64,000 bases of DNA, from the NCBI GenBank assembly GCA_002337055.1, contig DDFG01000005.1, positions 1,078,222 to 1,142,221 of the forward strand, written 5' to 3'. Positions 63,134 to 64,000 of this stretch are shown piece by piece. The first letter of the stretch is position 1. Every line of letters starts with the position of its first letter. A model generated the notes under the pieces. It made no database searches. It worked only from the letters and a program-made list of their open reading frames with translations, and had not been told where the DNA came from. A program made the translations under genes and the position numbers. The stretch is from Betaproteobacteria bacterium UBA1934 (lineage in GTDB: Bacteria > Pseudomonadota > Gammaproteobacteria > Burkholderiales > Rhodocyclaceae).

Positions 63134-63189
63134 CAAGCCCCTGTCAAAAGAGGGTTGATCCGCGTCGCCGGCCGATGCTGCAAAACACC

Positions 63190-64000
63190 ATGAGGAACGC
63201 GAGCCGGGCTCGCCCGGGGGAGAGTGAATGGAGCGTCTGGCGCCTGTTGGCGCTGGTGGCTTTGCTCGGCTATCCGTTGATGGGCAGCCGCTACCTGCCG
63301 TTCGGGGGCGGAGCGCGCTACCTTTCGCTGGTGGCGGCACCGGTCTGCCTGCTGTTGATGCTGCGCGTGCCGCTGGACGAGGCGCGCAGCCAGCTCCGCG
63401 CAGCCTGGACGTGGGCGCTGCCCTTTCTACCGTTTGTGGGTGTGTGGCTGCTCATCCAGGCGTGGCACCAATATGCGCCTTTTGACGAGACCCCCTTTTC
63501 CCGCCTGTGTCTGACCGCGTTGGTGTTCTTCGGCGCCCGTCAGGTCGGCGTCCGTCATCGCCACCTGGCCTGGGCGGCGGCGGTCGGGGCCTGTGTTTAC
63601 GCGGTGATTGCCGGCGTCGAGGTGTTCGGCGAGGGCCGCGAACGGGCCTGGGGGGGCGTCTACGAAAATCGCTTCGGCCAGTACGCAGTGTGGCTGACCC
63701 TGCTATGCCTGATCCATACCCTGCGCTTTCGCCGCGAAGGGCTGGGGCGGGCGGAGGTCAGTCTGCTGGTGGTGTCGGGCTCAGCCGGACTGTTCGCGGC
63801 CGTGCTATCCGGCTCGCGCGGTGCGCTGCTGGCCTTGGTCGTCGCGATGCTGCTGGTCCTGTTCCGTTCCTTCTCTCCACGACGCATGCTTTGGTTGAGC
63901 GCCGCGACGCTTGCCGCGCTGGTTACCGCGTGCTGCCTGTATCAACCTTTCGAAACCCGCATCGCGGAAGCGGTGCAGGAAGTGACGCAGTACTTTTCGG
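63190..64000 (+). CDS. O-antigen ligase/polymerase-like membrane protein (N-terminal part, cut by window edge)
   Basis: At least 270 residues of a polytopic protein with about seven hydrophobic segments seen so far, an ENRFGQYAVW and SGSRGALLAL pattern as in the Wzy_C/WaaL superfamily, and an Arg-rich start. It probably links O-antigen or another glycan to lipid A-core in the periplasm. The ATG is at 63190 or 63175. The C-terminal periplasmic loop and remaining helices lie outside the window, so ligase and polymerase cannot be told apart. Confidence 0.75.
   Translation, partial: MRNASRARPGESEWSVWRLLALVALLGYPLMGSRYLPFGGGARYLSLVAAPVCLLLMLRVPLDEARSQLRAAWTWALPFLPFVGVWLLIQAWHQYAPFDETPFSRLCLTALVFFGARQVGVRHRHLAWAAAVGACVYAVIAGVEVFGEGRERAWGGVYENRFGQYAVWLTLLCLIHTLRFRREGLGRAEVSLLVVSGSAGLFAAVLSGSRGALLALVVAMLLVLFRSFSPRRMLWLSAATLAALVTACCLYQPFETRIAEAVQEVTQYFS

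Noticed and set aside
1..64000. Many long open frames antisense to the annotated genes
   Set aside because: The sequence is GC-rich, so long open frames arise opposite real genes; these give Arg/Pro/Ala/Gly-rich low-complexity proteins without family features.
1..64000. tRNA genes, CRISPR arrays, insertion sequences
   Set aside because: None was seen on reading; no regularly spaced repeats or transposase genes are present.

Overview
The window looks like a chromosome segment of a high-GC, facultatively anaerobic betaproteobacterium, most likely of the Rhodocyclales type (an inference from gene content and order; no rRNA or taxonomic marker is present). It combines periplasmic nitrate respiration, cytochrome c biogenesis, NO-response genes, [NiFe]-hydrogenase maturation with nickel uptake, and cobalamin uptake. 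No tRNA, rRNA, insertion sequence or CRISPR array was seen.

0-10 kb (minus strand): a respiratory block. A nearly complete System I cytochrome c maturation operon (ccmABCDEFGH, no ccmI) leads into nnrS, a stand-alone lipoyl-domain protein, a DUF2249 protein, a PAS protein and then napF-napD-napA (napA is cut by the window start). Candidate class II FNR/ANR promoters with exact -41.5 geometry precede napF and ccmA. 9.8-11.4 kb (plus): a ZapB-like protein, zapA, 6S RNA with its own terminator, and a TauE/SafE exporter.

11.4-20.3 kb (minus): a GntR/FCD regulator, a protein of unknown function paired with a DHH phosphoesterase, then an ECF nickel importer (NikK-like, NikL-like, an outer-membrane-like protein, CbiM, CbiQ, CbiO) preceded by a near-perfect NikR operator. 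An unknown 303-residue protein, a CWC protein and nikR itself follow.

20.7-36.6 kb: hydrogenase maturation. The minus-strand genes hypX, an esterase gene and hypE are separated from hypB-hypF-hypC-hypD plus an HExxH membrane protein by a plus-strand signalling island (PAS histidine kinase, LuxR-type regulator, 1365-residue hybrid kinase). hypA and the hydrogenase structural genes are not in the window. nikR, the nickel importer, His-rich HypB and HypX make a coherent nickel-to-hydrogenase supply line.

36.7-46.2 kb: glmS (whose 3' end is the classic Tn7 target), an AT-richer islet with a cytosolic trypsin-like protease and a PAS-GGDEF protein, then an AcoR-type sigma-54 activator divergent from an aldehyde dehydrogenase that has a good -24/-12 promoter, a DUF779 protein and a ferredoxin-NADP reductase.

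46.3-59.1 kb: a cobalamin riboswitch followed by btuB-btuC-btuD; a hemolysin-III family protein; a phosphatase; an MFS transporter with a TonB receptor; a small exported protein; a BtuF-like binding protein; and a FecR protein with a CHASE2 adenylate cyclase. 59.2-64 kb: an MsbA-type exporter, two glycosyltransferases and the start of an O-antigen ligase-like protein, i.e. lipopolysaccharide or surface glycan assembly.
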